Source: Verrucomicrobiota bacterium (lineage in GTDB: Bacteria; Verrucomicrobiota; Verrucomicrobiia; Limisphaerales; DSYF01). Taken from it: a stretch of 51,311 nt of DNA. Of the stretch, positions 7,579-14,807 are shown one piece after another. The notes beneath the pieces are model-generated. The model saw only the letters and a list, made by a program, of their open reading frames with translations. It did no database searches and had not been told where the DNA came from. A program made the position numbers and the translations under genes. Numbering within the stretch: the stretch's first letter is position 1; the number at the start of each line of letters is the position of its first letter. The stretch covers positions 1-51,311 of the forward strand of contig JALOTZ010000023.1 of NCBI GenBank assembly GCA_025457615.1, in the 5' to 3' direction.

Positions 7579-8865
7579 TCACGCTTGTATGCGCAGCTTG
7601 CCGGTGACCGCCGCGCTGATCAAGGCGCCTCGCCGTTCCTTCAGCAGCGCAATGCTGTTCTCGGTGGCGGCCCGGAGCGCGTCCAACGTGGCCGTCTCCT
7701 TTGCGATGTGGGCGACGATGGCTTGTTGCTCACCCAACGGAGGAGCGATAATAAGCCAGTTTTTGATGTGGTCCTGCGCAATCTTAACCATTGAGGCGCT
7801 GGAACCTCGGGCGTCTGCCTCGATTTGACTCCGACCAGCAGCGGTAAGAAGGAAATGGTTCAGAAAACGCCCATCCATATGTCGGCTGACGAGCTTTAGC
7901 CGGTAAATCAAATCGCTGAGAATTAACCGAGGCGAGGCGTGTTCAACAAAGCAGACATCCCCGACCAGTTTAGGTGTGTTGGCCCGCGTGACCAGAAAGT
8001 CCCCGCTACGCACTTCATATTCCATCGGCGCTTCTACCCCGGGCGGAAGGGCCTTTGCTTTGCTTCCGTCGAAGCGGCCTCCATCCACCGCGTTCAGCTT
8101 CAGCACCGCCCATTCGCCTTTGTCCGGTTGGCGGTCCTCCGCTTGGGGGCTCCAACCTTGTTCGAGCGCCAATATGAACCATCGGAGACGTTTCACATTC
8201 CAATGCGCCGGAATCTCCCCCAGCCAGGGAATGCCGGAGTCGCGGAGTGGGGCTTTCGGGTTTATGCCCCGGGTTACGGCGTGTGTAATCAACGCCTGCC
8301 GCTTCTCCGCCAGAAATTCAAGCCACCGCTCCTTCGCGGTAACCAATTCATCCAAGCGAGCCAACTCATTGTCGAGGTAGAAGCCAATGGCCCGCTGCTC
8401 AGGAACCGGGCACAGGTGAATCCTAATGTCCCCAAGTTCTGATGCGTTGATTGCGGGATAGCTTACCCCAACCGACCGCATTTCAACTTCAGCGAGGAAC
8501 GCAGGGTCGCGAAGCGCGTATTTGCAGAACGATGTATCCATCACTTCCGGGCGCGGCCGCACAACCGCAAAACCGGTCGAGACAATCAGATTGTCCGGCG
8601 GGTTCTGAATTGGCGCGATGGCTTGGAGGTAAGTGCGAACAGTCGAAACAATGACATCACCATTCTTCACGATTCGTCGCGCCCGACTGGGAGCTTTCTC
8701 GAAACGATAAGGCGTCATTCCGTTGATGCGGCCTTCCGAGTCAACGTCACCAATGTCCACATACTGAAGCGTGAAATCGGGGTCAACGCCGTCTGCCAAC
8801 GCTTCGTCGTTCACCGTTGCTGCATATTTCAGTCGTCGCGTTTCACGCGCAACTGCCGCATTCAC
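7579..8865 (-). CDS. hsdS: Type I restriction enzyme specificity subunit (HsdS)
   Basis: The 428-residue DNA-recognition subunit shared by the methylase and endonuclease complexes. It has the two-fold TRD layout: TRD1 opens with RETRRLKYAATVNDEAL and ends in a coiled segment (AIGFYLDNELARLDELV); TRD2 opens near residue 212 with the family signature GIPWLGEIPAHWNVKRL and ends with EQQAIVAHIAKETATLDAL. The start is the GTG at 8865: it has a full AAGGAGGTGA ribosome binding site four bases upstream and overlaps the hsdM stop as GTGA. TRD1 starts without the usual G-[DE]IPxxW lead. The stop lies one base before the darT stub. Target sequence cannot be read from the protein. Confidence 0.93.
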   Translation of the reverse strand: MNAAVARETRRLKYAATVNDEALADGVDPDFTLQYVDIGDVDSEGRINGMTPYRFEKAPSRARRIVKNGDVIVSTVRTYLQAIAPIQNPPDNLIVSTGFAVVRPRPEVMDTSFCKYALRDPAFLAEVEMRSVGVSYPAINASELGDIRIHLCPVPEQRAIGFYLDNELARLDELVTAKERWLEFLAEKRQALITHAVTRGINPKAPLRDSGIPWLGEIPAHWNVKRLRWFILALEQGWSPQAEDRQPDKGEWAVLKLNAVDGGRFDGSKAKALPPGVEAPMEYEVRSGDFLVTRANTPKLVGDVCFVEHASPRLILSDLIYRLKLVSRHMDGRFLNHFLLTAAGRSQIEADARGSSASMVKIAQDHIKNWLIIAPPLGEQQAIVAHIAKETATLDALRAATENSIALLKERRGALISAAVTGKLRIQA

Positions 8866-10832
8866 AGTGTCACCTCCTTGAGCAAGCCAAGAATCTTCTC
8901 CTCCGCCAGCTTCAGGTCCGCATCAATCGCCGACAGTTCACGCGGCGGCGTGTAGCGATAGAAGTGGCGGTTGAAATTGATCTCGTAAGCGACCTTGTCC
9001 TTGCTCCGGTCCATCCACGCATCCGGAACATGCGGCGACACCTCGCGTTTGAAATATGCCTCGATGTCCTCCTTGAGCGGCACGTTCTCGTAATCGCGCA
9101 ATTCGGGGTCCGGCTCGGGCTTGCCATCTTCATCCACACAGATGTCGGCCTTCGGATGCTTGAACGACATCAGCATCAGCACCCACTCGCGCAAGGGCCG
9201 TTTGCAGTCCGGGAGCGTCGCAGCCAGGAATTCGCGGAACTTCTCCCGGTTGCTCCAGCATTTGCCGTCATTGGCTTCCGTCAGGGCGGCCACGATTTCA
9301 GCGCGGACCTTCGGGGCCAGATCATCCAGCTTGGCGATTTCGGTTTTGCCCTCCTTGAGGGAATCCAGCTTCGCGCTCGTGATTTCAAACGCCAGCCGGA
9401 GCGGACGCTCGACCGTGACCCGCGTGTAGCCAAAATCCGCATTGTCGAACGTCATGCACGTTTCGGAATCCTTGATCCTACCGTGCTCGCGCACGATGGC
9501 GTCAATGTCGTCGTCACCGAGTTCGCGCCGTTTGTCACCCAGGCTGCGGCGCATCGGCTTCCACCGTTCCCGGGCGTCAATGAGTTGAATCTTCCCCTTG
9601 CGCCGCTTCTCCTTGCGGTTCGTCACGATCCAGATGTAGGTGCCAATGCCCGTGTTGTAGAACATCTGCTCCGGCAGCGCGACGATGGCTTCGAGCCAGT
9701 CGTTTTCGATGATCCATTTGCGAATCTCGCTTTCCCCGGAACCCGCGCCGCCGGTGAACAGGGGCGAGCCATTGAGAACGATGGCGATGCGCGTGCCGTA
9801 TTTCTGCCGGTCGGGCGCCACCTCCTCGAACTTGGCAATCATGTGCTGGAGGAACAACAGCGAGCCGTCATTGACGCGGGGCAGGCCGGCGCCGAAGCGG
9901 CCCTTGAAGCCGAGGGTTTCGTGTTCCTTGACGAGTTCCTTCTGTTGCGCCTTCCAGTCCACGCCGAAGGGCACGTTCGCAATGCCGTAGTCAAACCGCA
10001 GCCCTGGGAATTTGTCGTCCACGAGGCTGTCGCCGCATTCGACGCGGCTTTGCGCATGCCCCTTGATCAGCATGTCCGACGCGGCTACCGCGAACGCCCG
10101 CTTGTTGTAATCCTGACCGTAAACATGCAGCGTCGCTTGGGGATTCAGCGCCTGCAGACGGTTCTGCGCCTCCGCCAGCATGCCGCCGGTTCCGCAAGTC
10201 GGGTCCCACACGGTGCGGATGATGCCGGGTTTGCGGAGCAGATCGTCGTCCGGTGCAAACAACAGTTCGACCATGAGGTGAATGACCTCGCGGGGCGTGA
10301 AGTGGTCGCCCGCCGTCTCGTTGGCCGCTTCGTTGAAACGCCGGATCAAATCCTCGAACACGTAACCCATCTGGATGTTCGAGATGAGATCCGGGTGGAG
10401 ATCAATGTCGCAGAACTTCGAGACGACCTGGAACAGGCGATTGGCCTCGTGGAGCTTCTGAATTTCGTTGTCGAACTCGAAGTAGTCGAAAATGGTGCGG
10501 ACGTTGGCCGAGAATCCGTTGATGTAGGAGACGAGATGCTGGTGAACGTGATCCGGGTCGCCCTTGAGCTTCTCGAAATCGAGCGGACTGTGATTGTGAA
10601 ATCCCTGCCCGGCGACCTTGTTCAGGATGGGATCGAGGTCCTTGACCTTGCCGTCTTTCAGTTGCGCGTGACGGGCGAGCACCTTCGCCTTGGTGGGCGC
10701 GAGCACGCAATCGAACCGTCGCAGCACCGTGAGCGGCAGCATGACGCGCTCATATTGCGGCGGGCGATACGGCCCGCGCAGAAGATCCGCTACCGACCAG
10801 ATGAAATTTGCCAGTTCGTGGTGGTATGCCAT
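8862..10832 (-). CDS. hsdM: Type I restriction enzyme methylase subunit (HsdM)
   Basis: A 656-residue N6-adenine methyltransferase, first gene of the operon. The N-terminal helical domain (ELANFIWSVADLLRGPYRPPQYERVMLPLTVLRRFD) is typical. The SAM-binding motif I is DPTCGTGGMLAEAQ, and the catalytic motif IV region reads YGIANVPFGVDW, where HsdM proteins normally have NPPF; the first proline is valine. The C-terminus (YRYTPPRELSAIDADLKLAEEKILGLLKEV) is the segment that contacts HsdS. The start is ATG at 10832; no strong ribosome binding site precedes it. The neighbouring TPR gene is upstream on the same strand, 74 bases away. Overall length and domain order say functional, but the motif IV change deserves checking. 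Confidence 0.95.
   Translation of the reverse strand: MAYHHELANFIWSVADLLRGPYRPPQYERVMLPLTVLRRFDCVLAPTKAKVLARHAQLKDGKVKDLDPILNKVAGQGFHNHSPLDFEKLKGDPDHVHQHLVSYINGFSANVRTIFDYFEFDNEIQKLHEANRLFQVVSKFCDIDLHPDLISNIQMGYVFEDLIRRFNEAANETAGDHFTPREVIHLMVELLFAPDDDLLRKPGIIRTVWDPTCGTGGMLAEAQNRLQALNPQATLHVYGQDYNKRAFAVAASDMLIKGHAQSRVECGDSLVDDKFPGLRFDYGIANVPFGVDWKAQQKELVKEHETLGFKGRFGAGLPRVNDGSLLFLQHMIAKFEEVAPDRQKYGTRIAIVLNGSPLFTGGAGSGESEIRKWIIENDWLEAIVALPEQMFYNTGIGTYIWIVTNRKEKRRKGKIQLIDARERWKPMRRSLGDKRRELGDDDIDAIVREHGRIKDSETCMTFDNADFGYTRVTVERPLRLAFEITSAKLDSLKEGKTEIAKLDDLAPKVRAEIVAALTEANDGKCWSNREKFREFLAATLPDCKRPLREWVLMLMSFKHPKADICVDEDGKPEPDPELRDYENVPLKEDIEAYFKREVSPHVPDAWMDRSKDKVAYEINFNRHFYRYTPPRELSAIDADLKLAEEKILGLLKEVTL
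8870..8879 (-). promoter_or_regulatory. Full-length Shine-Dalgarno of hsdS
   Basis: The minus strand reads AAGGAGGTGA, a ten-base perfect match to the 16S anti-SD sequence, four bases upstream of the GTG start of hsdS. It lies inside the end of hsdM, so hsdS translation should be strong despite the GTG, and this fixes the start codon. Confidence 0.8.
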
Positions 10833-10906
10833 TTATCGGTTCAGATTATTGAGTTGCGGCCAGTTGGGGAAGTTGAAGTTGAGTCCGGCTGGTAGCGCGA
10901 GCGTGA

Positions 10907-11407
10907 TCAATCGTCCCGTCTCCGGAGCCGAGCGTGAATTCTTTCCAGATCCGGGTCTTCCAACGCACGTTTGCGCATGTCATCACCCGCCAGCGCGATG
11001 GCCTTGCGAATCCAATCCGCCGCCTCGTCATCCCGGCCAAGCGCACAGCAGACGCACCCCAGGTCGTGAGCAAGAATCTCGTCCTGCGGGAATCGCTCGT
11101 GGCCCTGGAGCAGAACCGAATGGGCATCGGCGTTCCGGCTCAGTTCAACGAGGGCGCTGCCCTGGTAGATCCAACCCTCCGGCTTGTCCGGCATCAATTG
11201 AGTGAGCGAAATTGCGATGGCGAGCGCCTCCGGCCAGTTCCCCGCATTTGCCGCCAAGGCCCAGCGCACCTCCAGCACGTCCGGGTGATCGCGCAGTGTC
11301 GGGGCGATGGCCTCAATTTCCCGCGCCGCATCCTCGAATGCCAACAACCCCAGCCAACCCTTCGCTGCGGCGAGGTGGTGCGAATCCGGTGGCTGCAATT
11401 TGTTCAC
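10907..11407 (-). CDS. Tetratricopeptide repeat protein
   Basis: A 166-residue all-helical protein with consecutive TPR-like units (WLGLLAFEDAAREIEAIAP; NWPEALAIAISLTQLMPDKP; DAHSVLLQGHERFPQ; DDEAADWIRKAI). The N-terminus VNKLQPPDSHHLAAAKGWLGL matches a small TPR family common in Verrucomicrobia. A longer frame to 11842 exists, but it crosses the secreted-repeat gene on the other strand and has unlike composition, so the GTG at 11407 is chosen. No signal peptide; presumably cytoplasmic and protein-binding. Its partner is unknown. It is transcribed toward the restriction operon and is divergent from the DASGRT-repeat gene. Confidence 0.72.
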   Translation of the reverse strand: MNKLQPPDSHHLAAAKGWLGLLAFEDAAREIEAIAPTLRDHPDVLEVRWALAANAGNWPEALAIAISLTQLMPDKPEGWIYQGSALVELSRNADAHSVLLQGHERFPQDEILAHDLGCVCCALGRDDEAADWIRKAIALAGDDMRKRALEDPDLERIHARLRRRDD

Positions 11408-11516
11408 CGGGGAAGACTGCCAAGTCAGGCCGATGGAAGCAAAACAGGATGCAGTCCGAGTTGTGGACAAGCGTGAATCCGGGCGGCAGCGTGCTCGTCT
11501 GCCTTTAAGGAAAACC

Positions 11517-12029
11517 ATGAAATCACTCGCCAGTGCCCTGCTGATTCTCAGCGTGACTGCCGCCTCGCTGGTGGCCGGTGACGCCCGCCGCCCAACTGTT
11601 CCCGGCACGGATGACCTGGGCCGCCACGTCGCTACAACAGCAATCTCGGGCGGACAGGCGACACTGCGGGACGCCTCGGGACGAACCTTGGGCACCGCGA
11701 GCACAACCGGCACGCGAACGATCTTCAGGGACAGCAGCGGCAGAACAACCGGCGTCGCCACCGTCGAAGGCACCCGCACGGTGTTCCGAGATTCATCCGG
11801 ACGCACCGTCTGGACCGCTACGCCATCCGGCACGCAGACCACAATGTATCAGGATGCTTCCGGGCGGACCCTCAGCACCGAAGCGAAGACCGGCGTCAGC
11901 ACCACCTTCCGCGACGCCAGCGGTCGCACAACCAGCACCGTGCAACAATCCGGGACGAGCGTGACCGGCCGAGATGCCAGTGGTCGGACGGTCGGCACCG
12001 TTGTCACCACTGGTGCGAAGCGGAAGTGA
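11517..12029 (+). CDS. Secreted tandem-repeat protein (DASGRT repeats)
   Basis: A 170-residue protein with a signal peptide (MKSLASALLILSVTAASLVAG) and then about six degenerate repeats of 19-20 residues, each built as (F/L/Y)xDxSGRTxxTAxxxGTxT, for example FRDSSGRTTGVATVEGTRTV. The regular alternation suggests a beta-hairpin or beta-solenoid rod, exported to the periplasm or cell surface. AAGGA lies five bases before the ATG at 11517. Related single motifs occur in the lipoprotein at 14473 (YDASGNRVGRI) and the small protein at 26588. No enzymatic motif is visible; the function is unknown. Confidence 0.8.
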   Translation: MKSLASALLILSVTAASLVAGDARRPTVPGTDDLGRHVATTAISGGQATLRDASGRTLGTASTTGTRTIFRDSSGRTTGVATVEGTRTVFRDSSGRTVWTATPSGTQTTMYQDASGRTLSTEAKTGVSTTFRDASGRTTSTVQQSGTSVTGRDASGRTVGTVVTTGAKRK

Positions 12030-12069
12030 ACATCTAGGCTTACACTAGCCGGCAGGGTAAGCTGCAGGG

Positions 12070-12435
12070 ATGAAGCGCCGGACGCTCAAGCAGCTTCGCC
12101 CGAAGCGACAGCCGAACCAGCACCATAACGTCTATGTCGTTCTGCTTGATGCCGCCGTGGGTCGCCTCCGGAAGGTGCGAGCGGAGAATCCCAAACGTGA
12201 TTCCAAAAAGCCGTGCGTTTACGTCGGCATGACCGGGCTGACGCCGGAAGAACGTTTCGCGAATCATAAAGCCGGCATCAAAGCCGCAGCGGTGGTGACG
12301 CGCTATGGCATACGCCTGCTGCCGGAACTTTACGCCCACCTGAACCCGATGCCATTCGAAGCTGCGGTGCAGATGGAGGTGGATTTGGCGGAGGATTTGC
12401 GCCGGGCTGGATACACGGTCACTGGCGGGCATTGA
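12070..12435 (+). CDS. GIY-YIG-like domain protein
   Basis: A 121-residue protein. The first strand NVYVVLLD and the second strand PCVYVGMTG, followed by TPEERFANHKAG, match the GIY-YIG nuclease core (GIY as VYV, YIG as YVG, then an Arg helix with His). The C-terminal part (RYGIRLLPELYAHLNPMPFEAAVQMEVDLAEDLRRAGYTV) carries Glu residues that could supply the metal-binding acid. The insertion between the first two strands (residues 28-46) is longer than usual. It stands alone between the secreted-repeat gene and the XRE gene, all on the plus strand. DNA cleavage is plausible from family but not shown. Confidence 0.7.
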   Translation: MKRRTLKQLRPKRQPNQHHNVYVVLLDAAVGRLRKVRAENPKRDSKKPCVYVGMTGLTPEERFANHKAGIKAAAVVTRYGIRLLPELYAHLNPMPFEAAVQMEVDLAEDLRRAGYTVTGGH

Positions 12436-12501
12436 ACAGACTGTGAGCCATCTCGCACAAACCCGGGGTGCCACCGGTCTTGTGTCCCGTAAAAGTCTGT
12501 A

Positions 12502-12542
12502 TGCAACGTTATGTTGCACGACGCAGGAACATGCTGCATAGT
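12502..12542 (+). promoter_or_regulatory. Promoter with overlapping operator of the XRE gene
   Basis: TGCAAC-N5-GTTGCA (12502-12518) is a perfect inverted repeat. Its right half overlaps a -35-like TTGCAC (12514-12519), which lies 17 bases from a -10-like CATAGT (12537-12542). The ATG of the XRE protein follows at 12551, so the transcript would be leaderless or nearly so. The arrangement suggests autorepression by the downstream HTH protein; this is inference from the spacing and symmetry. Confidence 0.5.
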
Positions 12543-12550
12543 TTTGGCAC

Positions 12551-13081
12551 ATGGCAACACTGGCCGAAACAATCACCGGGCTTCGCGGAAGCCGGACCTA
12601 CGTTCAGTTCGCCGTTTTCACTGGCGTCAACCGCCAGACGCTCCGGGATGTCGAGATGGGCGCACCGATCAGGCTGGATACCTTGCGGCAGATCGCCAAG
12701 GCATGCGGTGTCTCCGGCGATGCCTGGGTGGAGTTGTTGATCCTTTGGATACGTTCCGCGGTGGGGGAGGATGAGTTTCAGAAACTGGACGTGCGAGCGG
12801 CTGCCCAGGGCAGCGATATGCGATCGAGGCTCCTGGAGATGTTTGGCAGCGTATCACACACGCACCAAAGTCTCATCATGAAGGCACTGGCGGTGCCACA
12901 AATCATGGACTGCGTCGCTTCGGTCACAAGCCTGTTTAACAGTGGCGACTCCCCCGGCCTGATGCAGCGCATGGTGACCGGGGTGGGCAACCTGCTGCCC
13001 TCCAGCCAGCCGGCTCCCAAGAAGCGAGCGACCCGCAAATCAAGCAAGCGCAAGCCCGCCAAGAAGATTTACAAGAAGTAA
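12551..13081 (+). CDS. XRE-family HTH protein with helical C-terminal domain
   Basis: A 176-residue protein. Residues 1-55 form a helix-turn-helix of the Cro/C1 type (ETITGLRGSRTYVQFAVFTG, VNRQTLRDVEMGAPIRLDTLRQIAKACGV) followed by AWVELLILWIRSAVGEDEF, an amphipathic segment. The C-terminal half is helical and ends in a strongly basic tail (KKRATRKSSKRKPAKKIYKK) that would add non-specific DNA contact. A palindromic operator overlaps the promoter just upstream, pointing to autoregulation. Targets other than itself are unknown. Confidence 0.72.
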   Translation: MATLAETITGLRGSRTYVQFAVFTGVNRQTLRDVEMGAPIRLDTLRQIAKACGVSGDAWVELLILWIRSAVGEDEFQKLDVRAAAQGSDMRSRLLEMFGSVSHTHQSLIMKALAVPQIMDCVASVTSLFNSGDSPGLMQRMVTGVGNLLPSSQPAPKKRATRKSSKRKPAKKIYKK

Positions 13082-13433
13082 CCGCGCCGTCCGGTGGCGG
13101 CACGACGCCCGGCACCGTGGCCGGTCGGGCGTGAACAAGCACCGGCAAAGACCAAGGAAATCACAACATGCAACTTTCGATGCAGTCTCCCGTATTCCCA
13201 ATCTCAACGCCCGGCAGAAATCGGGGTTGGACAAATCTGGAAGGAAGCGGCGGAAAGCCACACTGAGTAAAACAATTTGGGCCGCAATGCTTGAACATTG
13301 CGGCCCGAGAACTTGCGAGCCGGCGGGTAGCCGACTGCCAGTCTGCACAGACACAGTTTCTCCCGGCCGATGGGCCTTCGCAAGCTACAAAAACACAATT
13401 AGCCGCACGGCCCTTGTGGCTCGGAGAAACAGT
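13082..13433. other. Intergenic region with strong hairpin
   Basis: No convincing gene; an open frame on the plus strand runs through it into the next gene, but its composition changes sharply at the Met at 13434. It contains a perfect 11-bp stem with 6-base loop at 13279-13306 (GGGCCGCAATG / CATTGCGGCCC). On the minus strand the stem is followed by AAATTGTTTTA, so it could end minus-strand transcription; on the plus strand no T-run follows. Confidence 0.5.
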
Positions 13434-14189
13434 ATGAAACGTAAGAAGAATGCAGTAGCGCCGGATCGGGAATCCAAATTCCGGGGCGTCAGAACAACGG
13501 AAAGCAACAACGAGAATGATTCGATCACGCCCGGCAAGAAGCGGTTTTACCACTTCACGCGACCGCTTCACCTGCCCAGCATCGTCCATCGTGGCATTGA
13601 TCGGGGCGAGGTTCCCCTGACATTCCTGCATGCAATCAATTACCCTTGGTTGACCACAAACCCAGACCGGGATGGCATCAAGCCCATTCTGGAGTCGATG
13701 GGGCAAGGTAGCGATGATCTGCCACATCTGGCATCCAAGACAGGGGTGCGTCTGGAAATCGAACTGGATGAACATGATCCGAGCCTGGTCATGTGGCAGC
13801 CCTATGCCAAAAGACTGCGGATTCGAGATTGGTTTTATCAACGCCTGACCGAACAGCCGCAATGGGGATCGGAGTGGCACGTTTACCGGGGAGTGATCCC
13901 CTTCGACAAGGTGACCGCTGCCTATTTCCCGGCAACTGGAGTGACCCTCACGCCTGAGCAAGTGAAGTCACAATATGGCGCGGGCGATCAGGACATTGAG
14001 GTCTGCCAACCATTCGTAGTGTGGGTATCCGAGGCCGAGGCGCTGTCCATGACGCAAAAGGACTTCGACGTCGGCGAAGATCGAGCCCTGTTCGAGGTGC
14101 TGATGCATTCGCAGTGTCCACCCCAGTCCATTGGGGCATTGAGGCAATACGCCAAGGCGGTGAAGCACATGCTCGCCAACGCAGCATAG
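13434..14189 (+). CDS. Unknown protein, weakly ADP-ribosyltransferase-like start
   Basis: A 251-residue protein I cannot assign. After a polar leader of about 35 residues comes KRFYHFTRPLHLPSIVHRG and then GEVPLTFLHAINYPWLTTN. A Tyr-His-x-Thr strand, a short helix ending in Gly, and a Trp-Leu-Thr strand is the layout seen at the start of ART-fold proteins such as DarT and its relatives, but identity is low and the catalytic Glu is not obvious (candidates are in RLEIELDEHD). The rest has alternating strands and helices with no membrane segment. The start at 13434 has GGAG eight bases upstream. The last 15 codons precede a terminator-like hairpin. If related to DarT, it would be a distant one, 6 kb from the macrodomain gene. 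Confidence 0.6.
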   Translation: MKRKKNAVAPDRESKFRGVRTTESNNENDSITPGKKRFYHFTRPLHLPSIVHRGIDRGEVPLTFLHAINYPWLTTNPDRDGIKPILESMGQGSDDLPHLASKTGVRLEIELDEHDPSLVMWQPYAKRLRIRDWFYQRLTEQPQWGSEWHVYRGVIPFDKVTAAYFPATGVTLTPEQVKSQYGAGDQDIEVCQPFVVWVSEAEALSMTQKDFDVGEDRALFEVLMHSQCPPQSIGALRQYAKAVKHMLANAA

Positions 14190-14221
14190 GCTGTCACTTG
14201 GGACATTTGGACTAGAACAAC

Positions 14222-14259
14222 AAGGCGGTTGGAGTTTGCCCATCGGCTCCAGCCGCCTT
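14222..14259 (+). terminator. Hairpin, probable terminator of the 13434 gene
   Basis: AAGGCGGTTGGAG pairs with CTCCAGCCGCCTT (13 bp with one G-U pair) around a 12-base loop, starting 33 bases after the stop codon. The T-run after the stem is weak (GCCTTCC), so termination may be partial. Confidence 0.5.
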
Positions 14260-14313
14260 GCCTTCCCCGCCCGGAACGCACTTCCAACACGTCGTTAATC
14301 TAATCGCGAGGAT

Positions 14314-14438
14314 ACGCCCCAATGGGGCGTGCTTGGCATCAGTTTGGCTTTTCAGTCATGGGGCGTGGTTTAGCACCCCGGTCTGTCCCAATCAAAGACA
14401 GGCTGCCTGTCACGCGGGACACGCCGCAACAGGGCGTG
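14314..14438. repeat. Second cluster of ACGCC...GGCGT hairpins
   Basis: ACGCCCC-AAT-GGGGCGT at 14314-14330 is a perfect 7-bp stem, a half copy GGGGCGTGGTT follows near 14359, and CACGCC-N7-GGCGTG lies at 14420-14438 with the same tail CTTAAC/CTTGGC. These match the pair at 2799-2852 in stem and loop size. The cluster lies just upstream of the lipoprotein gene. Confidence 0.6.
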
Positions 14439-14472
14439 CTTAACAAAATGCAATCCATCAGGGATCAAGACC

Positions 14473-14769
14473 ATGAAACTACAGTCAATCATCTGGCTGC
14501 CACTGGCGATCCTTCTTGCCGGGTGCGGGGAAAGCGCGTCTGACCGTGCGGCGCGGGAGGCCCGGGACGCCGAGGACATGAGACTTCTGCTGGGGGCGTT
14601 GCAAGGGGGCGCTCAAAGACCGGTCCAGCCCAATGTGAACCTCGACTTTGAATGGCAGAACCGCCAGCAGGAGTTGCGGGCAATGCAAAGCCAACAACGG
14701 TGGAATGTCTATGACGCCAGCGGAAATCGCGTTGGCCGCATCGAGCCGAATTACAGCCCGTATCCATGA
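14473..14769 (+). CDS. Small lipoprotein
   Basis: A 98-residue protein with a short signal peptide ending in the lipobox LLAGC (Cys18), so it should be lipidated and anchored in a membrane facing the periplasm. The mature part has a charged helix (SDRAAREARDAEDMRLLLGAL) and a C-terminal beta motif NVYDASGNRVGRIEPNY, related to the DASGRT units of the protein at 11517. It is followed 38 bases later by the J-domain gene on the same strand, so the two may be co-transcribed. No known function. Confidence 0.7.
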   Translation: MKLQSIIWLPLAILLAGCGESASDRAAREARDAEDMRLLLGALQGGAQRPVQPNVNLDFEWQNRQQELRAMQSQQRWNVYDASGNRVGRIEPNYSPYP

Positions 14770-14807
14770 TCTGACACGCGCAGTCCACCCTCACAGATTA
14801 CGAAGCC

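Noticed and set aside
8817-10895. Long plus-strand frame across hsdM
   Set aside because: Antisense to hsdM, which has all methylase motifs; composition of the plus frame is that of a shadow.
11408-11842. N-terminal part of the long minus frame of the TPR protein
   Set aside because: It is antisense to the secreted-repeat gene, whose repeats and signal peptide are convincing. The TPR family start is at 11407.
13131-13433. N-terminal extension of the protein at 13434
   Set aside because: The extra 101 residues cross a perfect hairpin and are basic and patternless; the Met at 13434 has GGAG at good distance.
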